64,000 nucleotides of DNA from the NCBI GenBank assembly GCA_038900335.1, contig JBBMRB010000009.1, forward strand, positions 1 through 64,000. The letters are read 5' to 3'. Under the pieces are notes generated by a model, which saw nothing but the letters and a program-made list of their open reading frames with translations, made no database searches and was not told the DNA's origin. The translations under genes and the position numbers were made by a program. This DNA comes from Rs1 sp038900335 (GTDB taxonomy: Bacteria; Pseudomonadota; Gammaproteobacteria; Pseudomonadales; Balneatricaceae). Positions 37,448-46,158 of the stretch are shown here, in pieces; position 1 is the first letter of the stretch, and every line of letters begins with the position of its first letter.

Positions 37448-38299
37448 CTAGCCTTTGCTGCGCATAGCAAAAAAATGATCGACAGGACCGCAGCCCTTGC
37501 CAATGTGTAATGCATCAGCTGCGGCTATCGCGCTAGTGATATACTGCTTTGCTAAGCCTATGGCTGTCGCTAGCTCATGGCCTTGTGCTAGGTATGAGGC
37601 AATAGCAGAGGATAAACTACAACCGGTGCCGTGGGTGTTTTTGGTATCAATACGTGGGCTTGAAAAGCTTTGCTGGCTATCGTGAGATAGCCAATAATCG
37701 GTGCTGTTTTGCCCATGCTGATGGCCTCCTTTGAGCAACACGCTGTGACAGCCAAGCGCGAGTAACTCCTTACATAATGCTAAGCTTTGGGCATCATTAG
37801 TCGGTGCTTGTGCCGCACTTTTACCCAGCAGTGCTAGAGCTTCAGGGATATTGGGGGTAATAACGCTAGCTAGAGGTATCAGTTGGCTGATAAGGCAAGA
37901 TATTGCTGATTCAGCGAGCAGTAAATCCCCACTTGTGGCCACCATCACCGGGTCTAATACAATGTGTTTAGCTTGATATTTATTCAGAGCTTTGGCTACG
38001 GTTTTAATGGTATTAGCATCACCGAGCATTCCAATTTTAACGACATCAATAGCTAAATCACTAAAGATGGCATCAAATTGTTGTTCGATAAAATCAGCGG
38101 GTATAGGCAGCACAGCGCTAACGCCTAGTGTGTTTTGTGCTGTTAGTGCACTAATAACAGAGCAGGCGTAACTGCCAGTGGCTGAAATTGCTTTTATGTC
38201 AGCTTGAATGCCCGCACCACCACCGCTGTCAGAACCAGCAACTGTTAGTACAATAGGAGTATGTGGGGGATTACTTGATAATTGCTGCGATAAGGCCAT
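37448..38299 (-). CDS. thiD: Hydroxymethylpyrimidine/phosphomethylpyrimidine kinase
   Basis: 283 residues of the ribokinase-like fold: VLTVAGSDSGGGAGIQADIK near the N-terminus (residues 18-37), DPVMVATSGD for the middle motif, and NTHGTGCSLSSAIASYLA with the catalytic Asp/Gly region. It phosphorylates HMP and HMP-P for thiamin synthesis. It is the first gene after the TPP riboswitch, and its start is close to a hairpin that could hide the ribosome site. Confidence 0.95.
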   Translation of the reverse strand: MALSQQLSSNPPHTPIVLTVAGSDSGGGAGIQADIKAISATGSYACSVISALTAQNTLGVSAVLPIPADFIEQQFDAIFSDLAIDVVKIGMLGDANTIKTVAKALNKYQAKHIVLDPVMVATSGDLLLAESAISCLISQLIPLASVITPNIPEALALLGKSAAQAPTNDAQSLALCKELLALGCHSVLLKGGHQHGQNSTDYWLSHDSQQSFSSPRIDTKNTHGTGCSLSSAIASYLAQGHELATAIGLAKQYITSAIAAADALHIGKGCGPVDHFFAMRSKG

Positions 38300-38308
38300 T
38301 GATTATTC

Positions 38309-38339
38309 GTCCACGTTTAAGTCTTTTTACGGCGTGGAC
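38309..38339 (-). promoter_or_regulatory. Hairpin before the thiD start (possible ribosome-site sequestering stem)
   Basis: On the minus strand GTCCACG and CGTGGAC (7-bp stem) lie between the TPP aptamer and the ATG at 38299. The 3' arm contains GGA, the only Shine-Dalgarno-like element, about nine bases before the start. A second stem, ACTTGAT with ATCAAGT (38341-38369), precedes it. Together they form a plausible translational expression platform; this is inference. Confidence 0.5.
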
Positions 38340-38369
38340 TACTTGATATGCGAGAGCAACCAATCAAGT

Positions 38370-38466
38370 TAGTTCCCTACGCCAATATAAGTTGGATCAG
38401 GTTCAGCGGGTCCAGTTTTTTTAAAAAAAACCATCTCAGCCAATTAAGGCCCCCCGACTAACGTAG
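38370..38466 (-). promoter_or_regulatory. TPP (THI-box) riboswitch
   Basis: On the minus strand the hallmark segments appear in order: CTACGTTAGTCGGGGGGCC, GGCTGAGATGG, ACCCGCTGAACCTGATCC and CGTAGGGAACT. These form the aptamer core that binds thiamin pyrophosphate. A run of Ts and As in the loop between the second and third segments is an insertion in the variable P3 arm. It heads thiD, thiZ, thiX, thiY and tenA, so the operon is switched off when TPP is abundant. Confidence 0.95.
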
Positions 38467-38636
38467 TGCTATCATAGACATAATGTTTTCTATAGGCAAC
38501 TATAATAAATTATCTGGCTCTAAGTTGTATCCCTCAGAGGTACCACAATAAAAGCTGATGATAAAAACCAAGGCCTGCTAATGGTATTGCTGTTAGATGT
38601 AAGTGAAGAGAGCGCTGGGGTTTAAACAGTCGCTAT
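38467..38636. other. Short gene-free spacer
   Basis: This stretch holds the promoter side of the thi operon (minus strand) and the region after the STAS-like gene. No gene or clear structure is evident. Confidence 0.3.
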
Positions 38637-39065
38637 TTATGCGCAAGTAGATTGTGGAGTTTTATTGGCTTGATTCACTGAGGTTGTCAGCCAGTGTATG
38701 GCATCGTTTTGATCTGAAAATATTTTATAAATAATATTATTGCGATCATAAAACATTTTAATTTTTTCTTCTATCAGTGTTTTGCACAAACAATCTTTGA
38801 ATAAAATGGCGGCAAAGCGCAGGCCTTGCTCTTTTTTCAAAACGATGAGATTCTGTAGCTCTTGCGCAGCTTCAGGTGTGTATAAACAGTTTTGATTGGC
38901 AATGTTAAGCTGCCCCCAATAACCATTTATATTAGCTATTTTCTCAAGAACTTGCTGGCGGTATACGTGCACAGCTTGAATGTTAAATGGCCCAGTAGCC
39001 TCAACAATAATGATATTTGGATGATCACTGTCTTTAACCTGAAAATTACCGTGCGCAATAAACAT
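38637..39065 (-). CDS. STAS/SpoIIAA-like hypothetical protein
   Basis: 142 residues, no signal peptide. Alternating strand-helix pattern (FQVKDSDHPNIIIVEATGPFN, YWGQLNIANQNCLYTPEAAQEL, RFAAILFKDCL, VNQAN at the end) like the STAS/SpoIIAA-like fold of small membrane-associated or signalling proteins. No catalytic motif is visible. Monocistronic; function unknown. Confidence 0.65.
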   Translation of the reverse strand: MFIAHGNFQVKDSDHPNIIIVEATGPFNIQAVHVYRQQVLEKIANINGYWGQLNIANQNCLYTPEAAQELQNLIVLKKEQGLRFAAILFKDCLCKTLIEEKIKMFYDRNNIIYKIFSDQNDAIHWLTTSVNQANKTPQSTCA

Positions 39066-39293
39066 GCTAACATTCTTCCTTAAATGCTTAAATTTTGTGC
39101 AGCTATTATGACACTATATTCCAGCATGTTATATAGGTATGTCCAAAATAGGTGTTTGACTCGTCTTAAGCGTTCGAGTAAAAATCAAAAACACAGCTCA
39201 CTAATTAATGGTCGATGACTTAGAACTGACAGGTTGAAATAAAGTGTGGCACTCTATAATCTTCATACTTTATTATACAATGTGGTGCTGTTG

Positions 39294-39728
39294 ATGAATG
39301 CAGAGCAATTAGAACAAACAATAAGAGCAGGAATACCTATTAGCGCTGCTATGGATTTTCGGGTTCGCGCCTTAAATGCGCTCAGTATTGAGGTTTCAGG
39401 TGGAGCACAAGAAAATATCAATGTCCATCATACCGCCTTTGCAGGCTCACTTTATACCATTTGCACCCTAGCGGCTTGGGGGCTCACACACTCTGTTTTA
39501 CCAGAGGCTTGCGCACTGGTAATGGCCAAAGCTGATATTCAATATTTACGCCCTGTAGAGGGTGATATTGTGGCGAGTGCAATGCTTAGTGAAGAGCAAA
39601 AAATAGCATTGCTAGATGATTTAAAAGCACAGCGGAAAGCGCGAATTTCGATCGTTGTGAGTATTTATCATCGGCAGAAGTTGGCCGTTAGTTTTAATGC
39701 GCATATGCATGTAAAGCATCGACAGTAA
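39294..39728 (+). CDS. YiiD C-terminal-type thioesterase-like protein
   Basis: 144 residues from the ATG at 39294; an in-frame GTG at 39246 would add 16 hydrophobic residues not seen in the family. The sequence shows the hot-dog fold of the YiiD C-terminal domain: NINVHHTAFAGSLYTICTLAAWGL (about 42-65) and ADIQYLRPVEGDIVA. Such domains hydrolyse or bind acyl thioesters; the substrate is unknown. It lies just ahead of the FKBP gene. Confidence 0.82.
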   Translation: MNAEQLEQTIRAGIPISAAMDFRVRALNALSIEVSGGAQENINVHHTAFAGSLYTICTLAAWGLTHSVLPEACALVMAKADIQYLRPVEGDIVASAMLSEEQKIALLDDLKAQRKARISIVVSIYHRQKLAVSFNAHMHVKHRQ

Positions 39729-39769
39729 TAAAACATAATAAGCGTCACGTATTAACAAAAGAGATGAAG

Positions 39770-40108
39770 ATGAAAGAGTTAGTAATAGAAGATGTAGTGG
39801 TAGGCGATGGTAAAGAAGCGGTAAAAGGGGCGTTGATAACCACCGATTATCGTGGTTTTTTGGCCGATGGTACGCAGTTTGATTCAAGTTATGATAAGGG
39901 CAGAAGCTTTCAGTGTGTGATTGGCAGCGGGCGAGTCATCAAGGGCTGGGATCAAGGTATTATAGGGATGAAAGTCGGTGGCAAGCGTAAGTTGTCAGTG
40001 CCTGCTGATCTTGCTTATGGCGAGCGAAAAATGGGCAGCGTGATACCTGCTAATAGTGATTTACTATTTGAGATTGAATTGCTAGAAGTATTAACTAGAG
40101 ATGATTAA
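39770..40108 (+). CDS. FKBP-type peptidyl-prolyl cis-trans isomerase
   Basis: 112 residues from the ATG at 39770 (an ATG at 39764 abuts the ribosome-site-like AAAAGAG). A single cytoplasmic FKBP domain with TDYRGFLADGTQFDSSYDKG, VIKGWDQGIIGMKVGGKR, the LAYGER motif and IPANSDLLFEIELLEV. It catalyses proline isomerisation in protein folding. It overlaps the DUF2161 gene by 8 bp. Confidence 0.95.
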   Translation: MKELVIEDVVVGDGKEAVKGALITTDYRGFLADGTQFDSSYDKGRSFQCVIGSGRVIKGWDQGIIGMKVGGKRKLSVPADLAYGERKMGSVIPANSDLLFEIELLEVLTRDD

Positions 40109-40769
40109 AGAGTCAGACTTATACCTGCCAGTGAAGAGCTTTCTTGAACAACAAGGCTATTGTGTTAAAGCTGAAGTGCTAGATTGTGATGTGCTGGCTA
40201 TTAAAGAGGGTATGGCTGATTTAGTGGTTGAATTAAAGCTGAGTTTCTCGCTGGAGCTGATATTTCAGGCACTGCAGCGCCAAAAAATCAGTGATGATGT
40301 CTATGTGGCTATTCCTGCTGCTAATACCGCGGTTAAACGTAAAAATTGGCGAGCAAAGCAGAAAAATTGTGTGTTGTTATGTAAGCGCCTAGGTATTGGT
40401 TTGCTATTAGTTGATGAGTCTAATCAGATACAGGTGTTACAAGACCCTGTCGATTATAAGCCTAGTAAGAATATTAAAAAGCGTAATAAATTAGTGAGAG
40501 AGTTTGTTAGTCGTCGCGGTGACCCTAACAAAGGCGGCGTTAATAAAACCACGATTATGACTGCGTATCGCCAAAATGCTCTTGCCTGCGCTATTGAGCT
40601 ATCTAGGCATGGGAGTATGAAAGTAAAAGCTTTAAAAGCTGCCACTGGAATTGACAGTACATCGGGTATACTGCAAAACAATTATTATGCCTGGTTTGAG
40701 CGTATCAGCCGAGGGGTTTATCAATTGACAGAACAGGGGCTGCAAGCGGTTAAAGACAACGCCAGTTAA
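40101..40769 (+). CDS. DUF2161 PD-(D/E)XK-type protein
   Basis: 222 residues. The N-terminal half has the nuclease-like core: YLPVKSFLEQQGY, CDVLAIK and DLVVELKLSFSLELIFQAL, matching the D-x(n)-E-x-K pattern of PD-(D/E)XK proteins. The C-terminal half is a winged-helix-like domain (AIELSRHGSMKVKALKAATG...LQNNYYAWFERISRGVYQLT). Family function is unknown. It overlaps the FKBP gene by 8 bp. Confidence 0.85.
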   Translation: MIKESDLYLPVKSFLEQQGYCVKAEVLDCDVLAIKEGMADLVVELKLSFSLELIFQALQRQKISDDVYVAIPAANTAVKRKNWRAKQKNCVLLCKRLGIGLLLVDESNQIQVLQDPVDYKPSKNIKKRNKLVREFVSRRGDPNKGGVNKTTIMTAYRQNALACAIELSRHGSMKVKALKAATGIDSTSGILQNNYYAWFERISRGVYQLTEQGLQAVKDNAS

Positions 40770-40803
40770 GGTGCACTTAACTAGCGTGATATAGTGATAG
40801 CTG

Positions 40804-42051
40804 TCACTCGTTTTGAGTCTCTATTTCGCGAATAGTATCCACAGCAATAATAAATTCTTCATCTGTGGGTATAACATAAGCGTTTAAAGTGCTGCCTGGG
40901 CTGCTGATATTGGTATAACCGGTTTCAGGTAAACCTTTATTGTTGGCATCATGGTTAAGCTGTAGGCCAATAGAGGCCAGCGGTTCACATATTTTTTGGC
41001 GAATTTGTGCCGCGTTCTCACCAATGCCACCAGTGAATACAATGGCATCAACATTACCATTAGCTTCCACATAATAGGCGGCGATATATTTGCGCACATG
41101 GCGACAAAATATATCAATCGCTAAATGGGCGCGTCTATCATTGCACTCATTCGCTTCATCTAACAGCTCTCGCATATCAGAGGTTAGCCCAGAAATACCT
41201 AATAATCCTGATCTCTTATTTAACAGATGATCGATATCATCAAAGTTCATCCCTTCTTTGGCATGTAGGTAATGCAAAATAGAGGCATCAATATCGCCTG
41301 AGCGAGTACCCATGACTAAACCATCAAGTGGTGTAAAGCCCATTGAGGTATCGACTGATTGGCCCGCTTGAATTGAGCAGGCGGAACAGCCGTTGCCTAA
41401 ATGCAGAGAGATAATATTGACTTGATCACGTTGTATGTTGTGAATTTTTCGGTATTTATAGGCGATGTAGCGATGGGAGTTACCGTGAAAACCATAGCGA
41501 CGTACTTTGTAGCGACGATAGTATTGATAGGGCAGAGCATACAAGTAGGCTTCTTCGGGTAAGGTAGAGTGAAACGCGGTATCAAACACTGCCACTTGCG
41601 GCACCTTAGTACCTAATAACGAGGTGATCGCCTCAATGCCTTTTAAGTTAGCAGGGTTGTGCAGTGGCGCTAGCTCCATACACTCTTCGATTCCCGCTTT
41701 CACTCTGTCATCGATTAAAATTGATTTTGAAAAAGTCTCGCCGCCGTGAACTACGCGATGGCCAACGGCTTGAATATCAGCTAATCCTTGAATGGACTCA
41801 ATTTCGGTTTGCGGGGCAATTAACCATTTTAAGATAGTATCAATAGCGATTTCATGATCTTTAATTGGCTGGCTTTTTCGCACCTTAGCCCTACCGCTAA
41901 CATTAAAGGTTAGCTGGGCATAGCTGCCGATATTTTCGATTAAGCCTTTGGCTAGGTAGCGTGCGGCAATTTCACCGCTTTGTGTCACGCTGGTATCTAT
42001 AATTTGGAATTTTAATGAAGAGGAGCCGCTATTGAGTACTAAAATATTCAT
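40804..42051 (-). CDS. ackA: Acetate kinase
   Basis: 415 residues with the AckA signatures VLNSGSSSLKFQIID (residues 4-18) and VGHRVVHGGE. The nucleotide region GFHGNSHRYIAYKY and the C-terminal FTGGIGENAAQIR are present. It interconverts acetate + ATP and acetyl phosphate. No phosphotransacetylase gene is adjacent, unlike the usual ackA-pta arrangement. Monocistronic. Confidence 0.96.
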   Translation of the reverse strand: MNILVLNSGSSSLKFQIIDTSVTQSGEIAARYLAKGLIENIGSYAQLTFNVSGRAKVRKSQPIKDHEIAIDTILKWLIAPQTEIESIQGLADIQAVGHRVVHGGETFSKSILIDDRVKAGIEECMELAPLHNPANLKGIEAITSLLGTKVPQVAVFDTAFHSTLPEEAYLYALPYQYYRRYKVRRYGFHGNSHRYIAYKYRKIHNIQRDQVNIISLHLGNGCSACSIQAGQSVDTSMGFTPLDGLVMGTRSGDIDASILHYLHAKEGMNFDDIDHLLNKRSGLLGISGLTSDMRELLDEANECNDRRAHLAIDIFCRHVRKYIAAYYVEANGNVDAIVFTGGIGENAAQIRQKICEPLASIGLQLNHDANNKGLPETGYTNISSPGSTLNAYVIPTDEEFIIAVDTIREIETQNE

Positions 42052-42199
42052 CTGTTTCCCTATATTACAAATTGTCTTGGCTGAGTCTGCGATGGGATTG
42101 TGGCTACATTGTCGCTGGCAAGGTTTTTAAAGCCTTATTAATAATGAGTATAGCAAGAGCTGTAAGGGTTACAAATGATAGCGCGAGCTAAGTGGAAAT

Positions 42200-42247
42200 A
42201 TCTAAACAGGCACGATAGCTCTCTATAGCTAAAGTGCGTGTTTAGAT
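42200..42247 (-). terminator. Long hairpin after dld
   Basis: ATCTAAACAGGCAC and GTGCGTGTTTAGAT form a 14-bp stem with one mismatch, about 12 bp past the dld stop on the minus strand. ATTTCC follows, a weak T-tract. It is the likely end of the dld transcript. Confidence 0.5.
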
Positions 42248-42258
42248 TACTTTAAGTG

Positions 42259-43968
42259 TTAGCAGCCACAGCCATAATGTTTGTGTTTGGACATTTTGCC
42301 GACACCTGCATTCATGCTGTTAGTGGGGTCTAAATTTTTATAGAACACTTGCTGGCTCTCGCCCGCTTGGTAGAGATGGCCGACATTGTGCTCCGCTGGG
42401 TATTTAGCCCCTTGCGCTGCTAAGGTGGCAAGTAAGCCTGCTTTTACTGTCAGTGGGTCATAGCCCTTTTTAACAATGTAATCGCGATGAAAAACAAAGC
42501 AGAAGAAGTGACCGTAATAAAGTGGTTCTAAAATAGCGTCACTCGCTGGTGCTGCTAGCTCTTCAACCCAATTAGTCTCGTTGCGCTTTAGGGCGACATC
42601 AAGTGCTAAAATATCGGCAACGTGCCTATCGTTCATTTGTTGATAACGTATGGCGGCGCCTGCTACAACAAAGCGCTGTAGCATCGCTTTTTTGGCTTCC
42701 ACTTCATTACACTGGATAAAACGCCCTTGTTGCTCACTGTGAAAGTGCTGCGCCAGGTAAGTTTTGAATTCGGCTATGCCCTCATCAGCCATTTTAATAA
42801 TGAGATGGTGTTCGTATTGGGCGCGCATCTCAAGTAGTGATTTAGGTAGATGCTCAGGTAATATTTTGGCGCTGTAGTACAAAAATTTATCTGGGATATC
42901 ATTGGGTAGCCAAGAGATTTTATCTAAAAACGATGCGACTTTGTTTTTCATTGAAAACAGCTTGGGCATACTGGCAGTGCCCAATTTTTCGATCGCTAAG
43001 AAGCTGTCTTTACCGTATTTATGGGCAATGTCAAAGGCGGTACCATGTACGTATTCAGCAGAGACAGGTAGGTTTTTAAAGTCTTTGAGGATGTCTGTAC
43101 GCAGCTGGGTAAAAGTGGCTGGGTCTTTGACACCTAAATAAAATGTTTTAGTTTTTTTAGGTTGCTCAAACGTGTCTGAGCGCACGGCGAAAACAGCAAG
43201 CTTGCCGGCGCAGCCGCTCGCTTCAAATAAGCGGCGCTCATCAGCATTAAAACGTGCTGGGCTATCGGCTTCAACATCTCTTATTCTGGCCACATACTCT
43301 TTATCACTTGCTAGCTTATCGGCAATCGCACTGTTATCGAGGACAAAATTTTGCTGTTGTAAGTTGGTTAAAATTTCCTCTGGCTGTTCACCTAAATAAA
43401 TCCCTAAATGGTTAACAAGGTGAAGCTCGCCCTCGCTATCTATTTGCGCGTACAGTGCCAGCTCTGTGTAGGCAGGGCCGCGTTGAATGAGTGCGCCACC
43501 TGAGTTGTTGGCAATGCCGCCGATGACACTGGCACCGATACACGAAGAGCCGATAACTGAATGCGGCTCTTTACCTAAAGGTTTTAGCGCATCTTCTAAT
43601 TGGAATAAAGTGGTACCGGGAAAACTAATCACTTGCTCGGCGTTATCTAATAGTAGATATTGATTGAGCTTTAATGTTTGGATAATAACGATAGGGCGAT
43701 CATAATCATTACCCGATGGCGTAGAGCCTTCGGTTAAACCAGTATTGGCCGCTTGCATGATGACGATTACATCAGCTTTAACACACACCTGCAACAGTCG
43801 CCAAAGCGTGACTAAATCATCGGGGAAAACCACTGCAATGGCATCGCCACCGCCTGATCTAAAGCCGTGTCGATAATGGCTGGTTGCATCGGCATCGGTC
43901 AGTATTTTATCGTTGCTAATGACTTTTTTGAGTGCTGTTATAATTTGAGCTGGTGCTAATTCATTCAC
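42259..43968 (-). CDS. dld: Quinone-dependent D-lactate dehydrogenase
   Basis: 569 residues, the same size as E. coli Dld (571), beginning at a GTG with GGAGAAG upstream. FAD-binding PCMH domain (about 30-210, with IMQAANTGLTEGSTPSG and GSSCIGASVIGGIANNSGG) and the Dld-specific membrane-binding cap and C-terminal domain ending in KMSKHKHYGCGC. It oxidises D-lactate to pyruvate at the membrane and feeds electrons to quinone. Its start overlaps the stop of the FadR-type regulator by 8 bp. The divergent FMN enzyme gene lies on the other side of the regulator. Confidence 0.94.
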   Translation of the reverse strand: MNELAPAQIITALKKVISNDKILTDADATSHYRHGFRSGGGDAIAVVFPDDLVTLWRLLQVCVKADVIVIMQAANTGLTEGSTPSGNDYDRPIVIIQTLKLNQYLLLDNAEQVISFPGTTLFQLEDALKPLGKEPHSVIGSSCIGASVIGGIANNSGGALIQRGPAYTELALYAQIDSEGELHLVNHLGIYLGEQPEEILTNLQQQNFVLDNSAIADKLASDKEYVARIRDVEADSPARFNADERRLFEASGCAGKLAVFAVRSDTFEQPKKTKTFYLGVKDPATFTQLRTDILKDFKNLPVSAEYVHGTAFDIAHKYGKDSFLAIEKLGTASMPKLFSMKNKVASFLDKISWLPNDIPDKFLYYSAKILPEHLPKSLLEMRAQYEHHLIIKMADEGIAEFKTYLAQHFHSEQQGRFIQCNEVEAKKAMLQRFVVAGAAIRYQQMNDRHVADILALDVALKRNETNWVEELAAPASDAILEPLYYGHFFCFVFHRDYIVKKGYDPLTVKAGLLATLAAQGAKYPAEHNVGHLYQAGESQQVFYKNLDPTNSMNAGVGKMSKHKHYGCGC

Positions 43969-44716
43969 TTTTACTTCTCCGCAATGACCGGTTTAATCGA
44001 GAGTCAGCCTTACCTTGTTCCCACAGTGCTTGTTCAACAAACGCGAAGTGATCATGTGAGGCGGCTTTAGCTTTCTCTGGGTTGCCTTCAATAATGGCTG
44101 CTAGCAATTCACCGTGTTGTTCTTGAATACTCGCTCTAAGTAATTTGTTGGGGTATATATCACTTAAATTTTCAGTAATACTTTGCCTTAACGGCTCAAA
44201 CATCGCCTTCATCATGTGCAATAGCACCATGTTGTGGGCTGCTTCTGCGATGGCTATATGAAATTCAACATCGGCATGTGCTTCTTTGATGAATTCTTCG
44301 CTTTGTTGGTAGGCCTTTAATTGTTGGTATTTCTTTTCTAGATTTTGCTGATCTATTTCAGTTCTTCTAAGCGCCGCATAGTGTGCACATAGCCCCTCAA
44401 GTGCATGCCTAAACTCTAATAAATCATGCTGCGCTTCAGGGTGTTTAATTAACAGCTCTAATAGAGGGTCAGAAAAACCTGCGCCAATGGTTTCAGATAC
44501 ATAATTACCACCACCTTGATAGCTTTCAAGGATACCTTTAGCGACTAATTTTTGAATGGCTTCACGAACGGAGGGCCTTGAAACTTCGAACTGCTGAGCT
44601 AGCTCACGCTCCGATGCTAATTTTTGGCCGGGCTTAAGCGTACCCTCGACCACCATCTCTTCAATTTGTGACATGATGACATCAGATACTTTAGGTGTGC
44701 TTACTCTTTTATACAT
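43961..44716 (-). CDS. FadR/GntR-family regulator, LldR/PdhR type
   Basis: 251 residues from the ATG at 44716 (an ATG at 44728 lacks a ribosome site). N-terminal winged helix (about 5-75; LASERELAQQFEVSRPSVREAIQKL) and FCD ligand-binding domain (about 95-235) with the Asp/His metal-binding pattern (FRHALEGLCAHYA...HADVEFHIAIAEAAHN...EQHGELLAAI). LldR/PdhR proteins bind lactate or pyruvate and a TTGGT-N3-ACCAA operator. A perfect match lies at 44803-44819 in front of the divergent dehydrogenase gene. Confidence 0.9.
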   Translation of the reverse strand: MYKRVSTPKVSDVIMSQIEEMVVEGTLKPGQKLASERELAQQFEVSRPSVREAIQKLVAKGILESYQGGGNYVSETIGAGFSDPLLELLIKHPEAQHDLLEFRHALEGLCAHYAALRRTEIDQQNLEKKYQQLKAYQQSEEFIKEAHADVEFHIAIAEAAHNMVLLHMMKAMFEPLRQSITENLSDIYPNKLLRASIQEQHGELLAAIIEGNPEKAKAASHDHFAFVEQALWEQGKADSRLNRSLRRSKSE

Positions 44717-44755
44717 TCTCGCTCTCATATTAGCAGGCGCTATTTCTAAAATAAC

Positions 44756-44783
44756 TTGACAACTATTGTGCTTAGATAATAAT
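44756..44783 (+). promoter_or_regulatory. Sigma-70 promoter of the alpha-hydroxyacid dehydrogenase gene
   Basis: TTGACA (44756-44761), a 16-bp spacer and AATAAT (44778-44783) point toward the plus-strand gene; transcription would start near 44790. The operator at 44803-44819 lies just inside the transcript, so repressor binding would block elongation or clearance. Confidence 0.65.
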
Positions 44784-44802
44784 CTGTATTTTATTAATGG
44801 TC

Positions 44803-44819
44803 AATTGGTATTACCAATT
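44803..44819. promoter_or_regulatory. LldR/PdhR-type operator
   Basis: AATTGGTATTACCAATT is a perfect 17-bp palindrome matching the known ATTGGT-N3-ACCAAT consensus of PdhR/LldR regulators. It sits between the divergent regulator gene and lldD-like gene, overlapping the region just downstream of the predicted promoter. Confidence 0.85.
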
Positions 44820-44897
44820 TAATTTTAATGTTGTTTGTTTGTTGCTAATAACAGTAAATGGCCATATTAAATCAAACATAATAAGAGGGAGAAAGGC

Positions 44898-46076
44898 ATG
44901 GCTAAAGTGCTTGAAATTGCCGATTTAAAAAGAATAGCGAAGCGTAAGGTTCCCAAGTTATTTTTTGACTATGCCGATTCCGGCTCTTGGACCGAGAGTA
45001 CTTATAAAGCGAACGAGAGTGACTTTCATAAATTATTACTAAGACAGCGCATTGCTGTTGATATGACAGACAGAAGTTTAACCAGCCAAATGATTGGCCA
45101 AGATGTCAGTATGCCTATCGCGATGGCGCCAACCGGTTTAACGGGTATGCAGTGCGCCGATGGTGAAATTAAAGCGGCGAAAGCATGTGAAGCTGCGGGT
45201 ATACCCTTTACTTTATCGACAATGAGCATCTGCTCTATTGAAGATATTGCCGAGCATACCTCTAAGCCGTTTTGGTTTCAGCTGTATGTGATGAAAGATA
45301 AAGATTACATTAAGCGCTTAATCGCCAGAGCAAAAGCGGCAGGTTGTTCAGCGTTAGTGCTAACGTTTGATTTACAGATTTTAGGCCAAAGACATAAAGA
45401 TTTGCGCAATGGGCTCTCCGCTCCGCCAAAACTAACGCCTAAGCATTTATGGTATATGGCGCAGTGCCCACAGTGGTGTCTGGGTATGTTAGGTACTAAG
45501 CGTCGCGAGTTTGGTAATATTGTCGGCCACGTTACGGGTGTCGATGATATGTCATCGTTATCGATGTGGACTGCTGAGCAATTTGATCCTAAATTATCTT
45601 GGGATGATATTCAGTGGATTAAAGATGAGTGGGGAGGCAAGCTGATATTAAAAGGTATTCTGGACCCGCAAGATGCACTCAAAGCAGCACAAAGTGGAGC
45701 TGATGCTATTATTGTCTCTAACCACGGTGGGCGTCAGTTAGACGGTGCTCGCTCATCTATTGCAGCACTTGCTGAAATTGTCGATCTTGTGGGCGATAAA
45801 ATAGAAGTACATATGGATGGTGGCGTACGCTCAGGCCAAGATGTTTTAAAAGCACTGAGTTTAGGGGCAAAAGGGGTCTATTTAGGCCGGCCTTTCCTGT
45901 ACGGTTTAGGGGCAATGGGGCAAGCGGGCGTCAGTAAAGCGATTGATATTATTCGCACTGAGTTAGATGTCACCATGGCGCTGTGTGGTGAGCGAGATGT
46001 TAATAATCTAGGCAGACACAATATTGATAGGCACAGCGAGTTAGTGCGTCAATATGATATCGATTTACAGCAGTAA
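44898..46076 (+). CDS. lldD: FMN-dependent alpha-hydroxyacid (L-lactate) dehydrogenase
   Basis: 392 residues of the LldD/glycolate-oxidase TIM-barrel family. FMN and substrate residues are visible: the active-site base His276 in IIVSNHGGRQLDGARSS, MAPTGLTGM (about 76-84), LILKGI and VHMDGGVRSGQDVLKALSLGAKGVYLGRPFLY. It oxidises L-lactate, or a related 2-hydroxy acid, to the keto acid and passes electrons to quinone or cytochrome. Context (dld plus LldR-type regulator) makes L-lactate the best guess. Confidence 0.88.
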   Translation: MAKVLEIADLKRIAKRKVPKLFFDYADSGSWTESTYKANESDFHKLLLRQRIAVDMTDRSLTSQMIGQDVSMPIAMAPTGLTGMQCADGEIKAAKACEAAGIPFTLSTMSICSIEDIAEHTSKPFWFQLYVMKDKDYIKRLIARAKAAGCSALVLTFDLQILGQRHKDLRNGLSAPPKLTPKHLWYMAQCPQWCLGMLGTKRREFGNIVGHVTGVDDMSSLSMWTAEQFDPKLSWDDIQWIKDEWGGKLILKGILDPQDALKAAQSGADAIIVSNHGGRQLDGARSSIAALAEIVDLVGDKIEVHMDGGVRSGQDVLKALSLGAKGVYLGRPFLYGLGAMGQAGVSKAIDIIRTELDVTMALCGERDVNNLGRHNIDRHSELVRQYDIDLQQ

Positions 46077-46101
46077 TTTGGACAGGCTTTAGCAATTAGC
46101 A

Positions 46102-46135
46102 GCGCCTTTGCTCGCATTATGACAGGCAAAGGCGC
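46102..46135. terminator. Strong hairpin between convergent genes
   Basis: GCGCCTTTGC and GCAAAGGCGC form a perfect 10-bp stem with a 14-nt loop between the dehydrogenase and SemiSWEET genes. No T-run on either side, so it is a likely but non-canonical bidirectional terminator. Confidence 0.5.
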
Positions 46136-46158
46136 GATCTAGCTGTGCTAAATGCTTG

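Noticed and set aside
40804..42051. An ackA-pta fermentation operon
   Set aside because: Only ackA is present; no phosphotransacetylase gene lies on either side.
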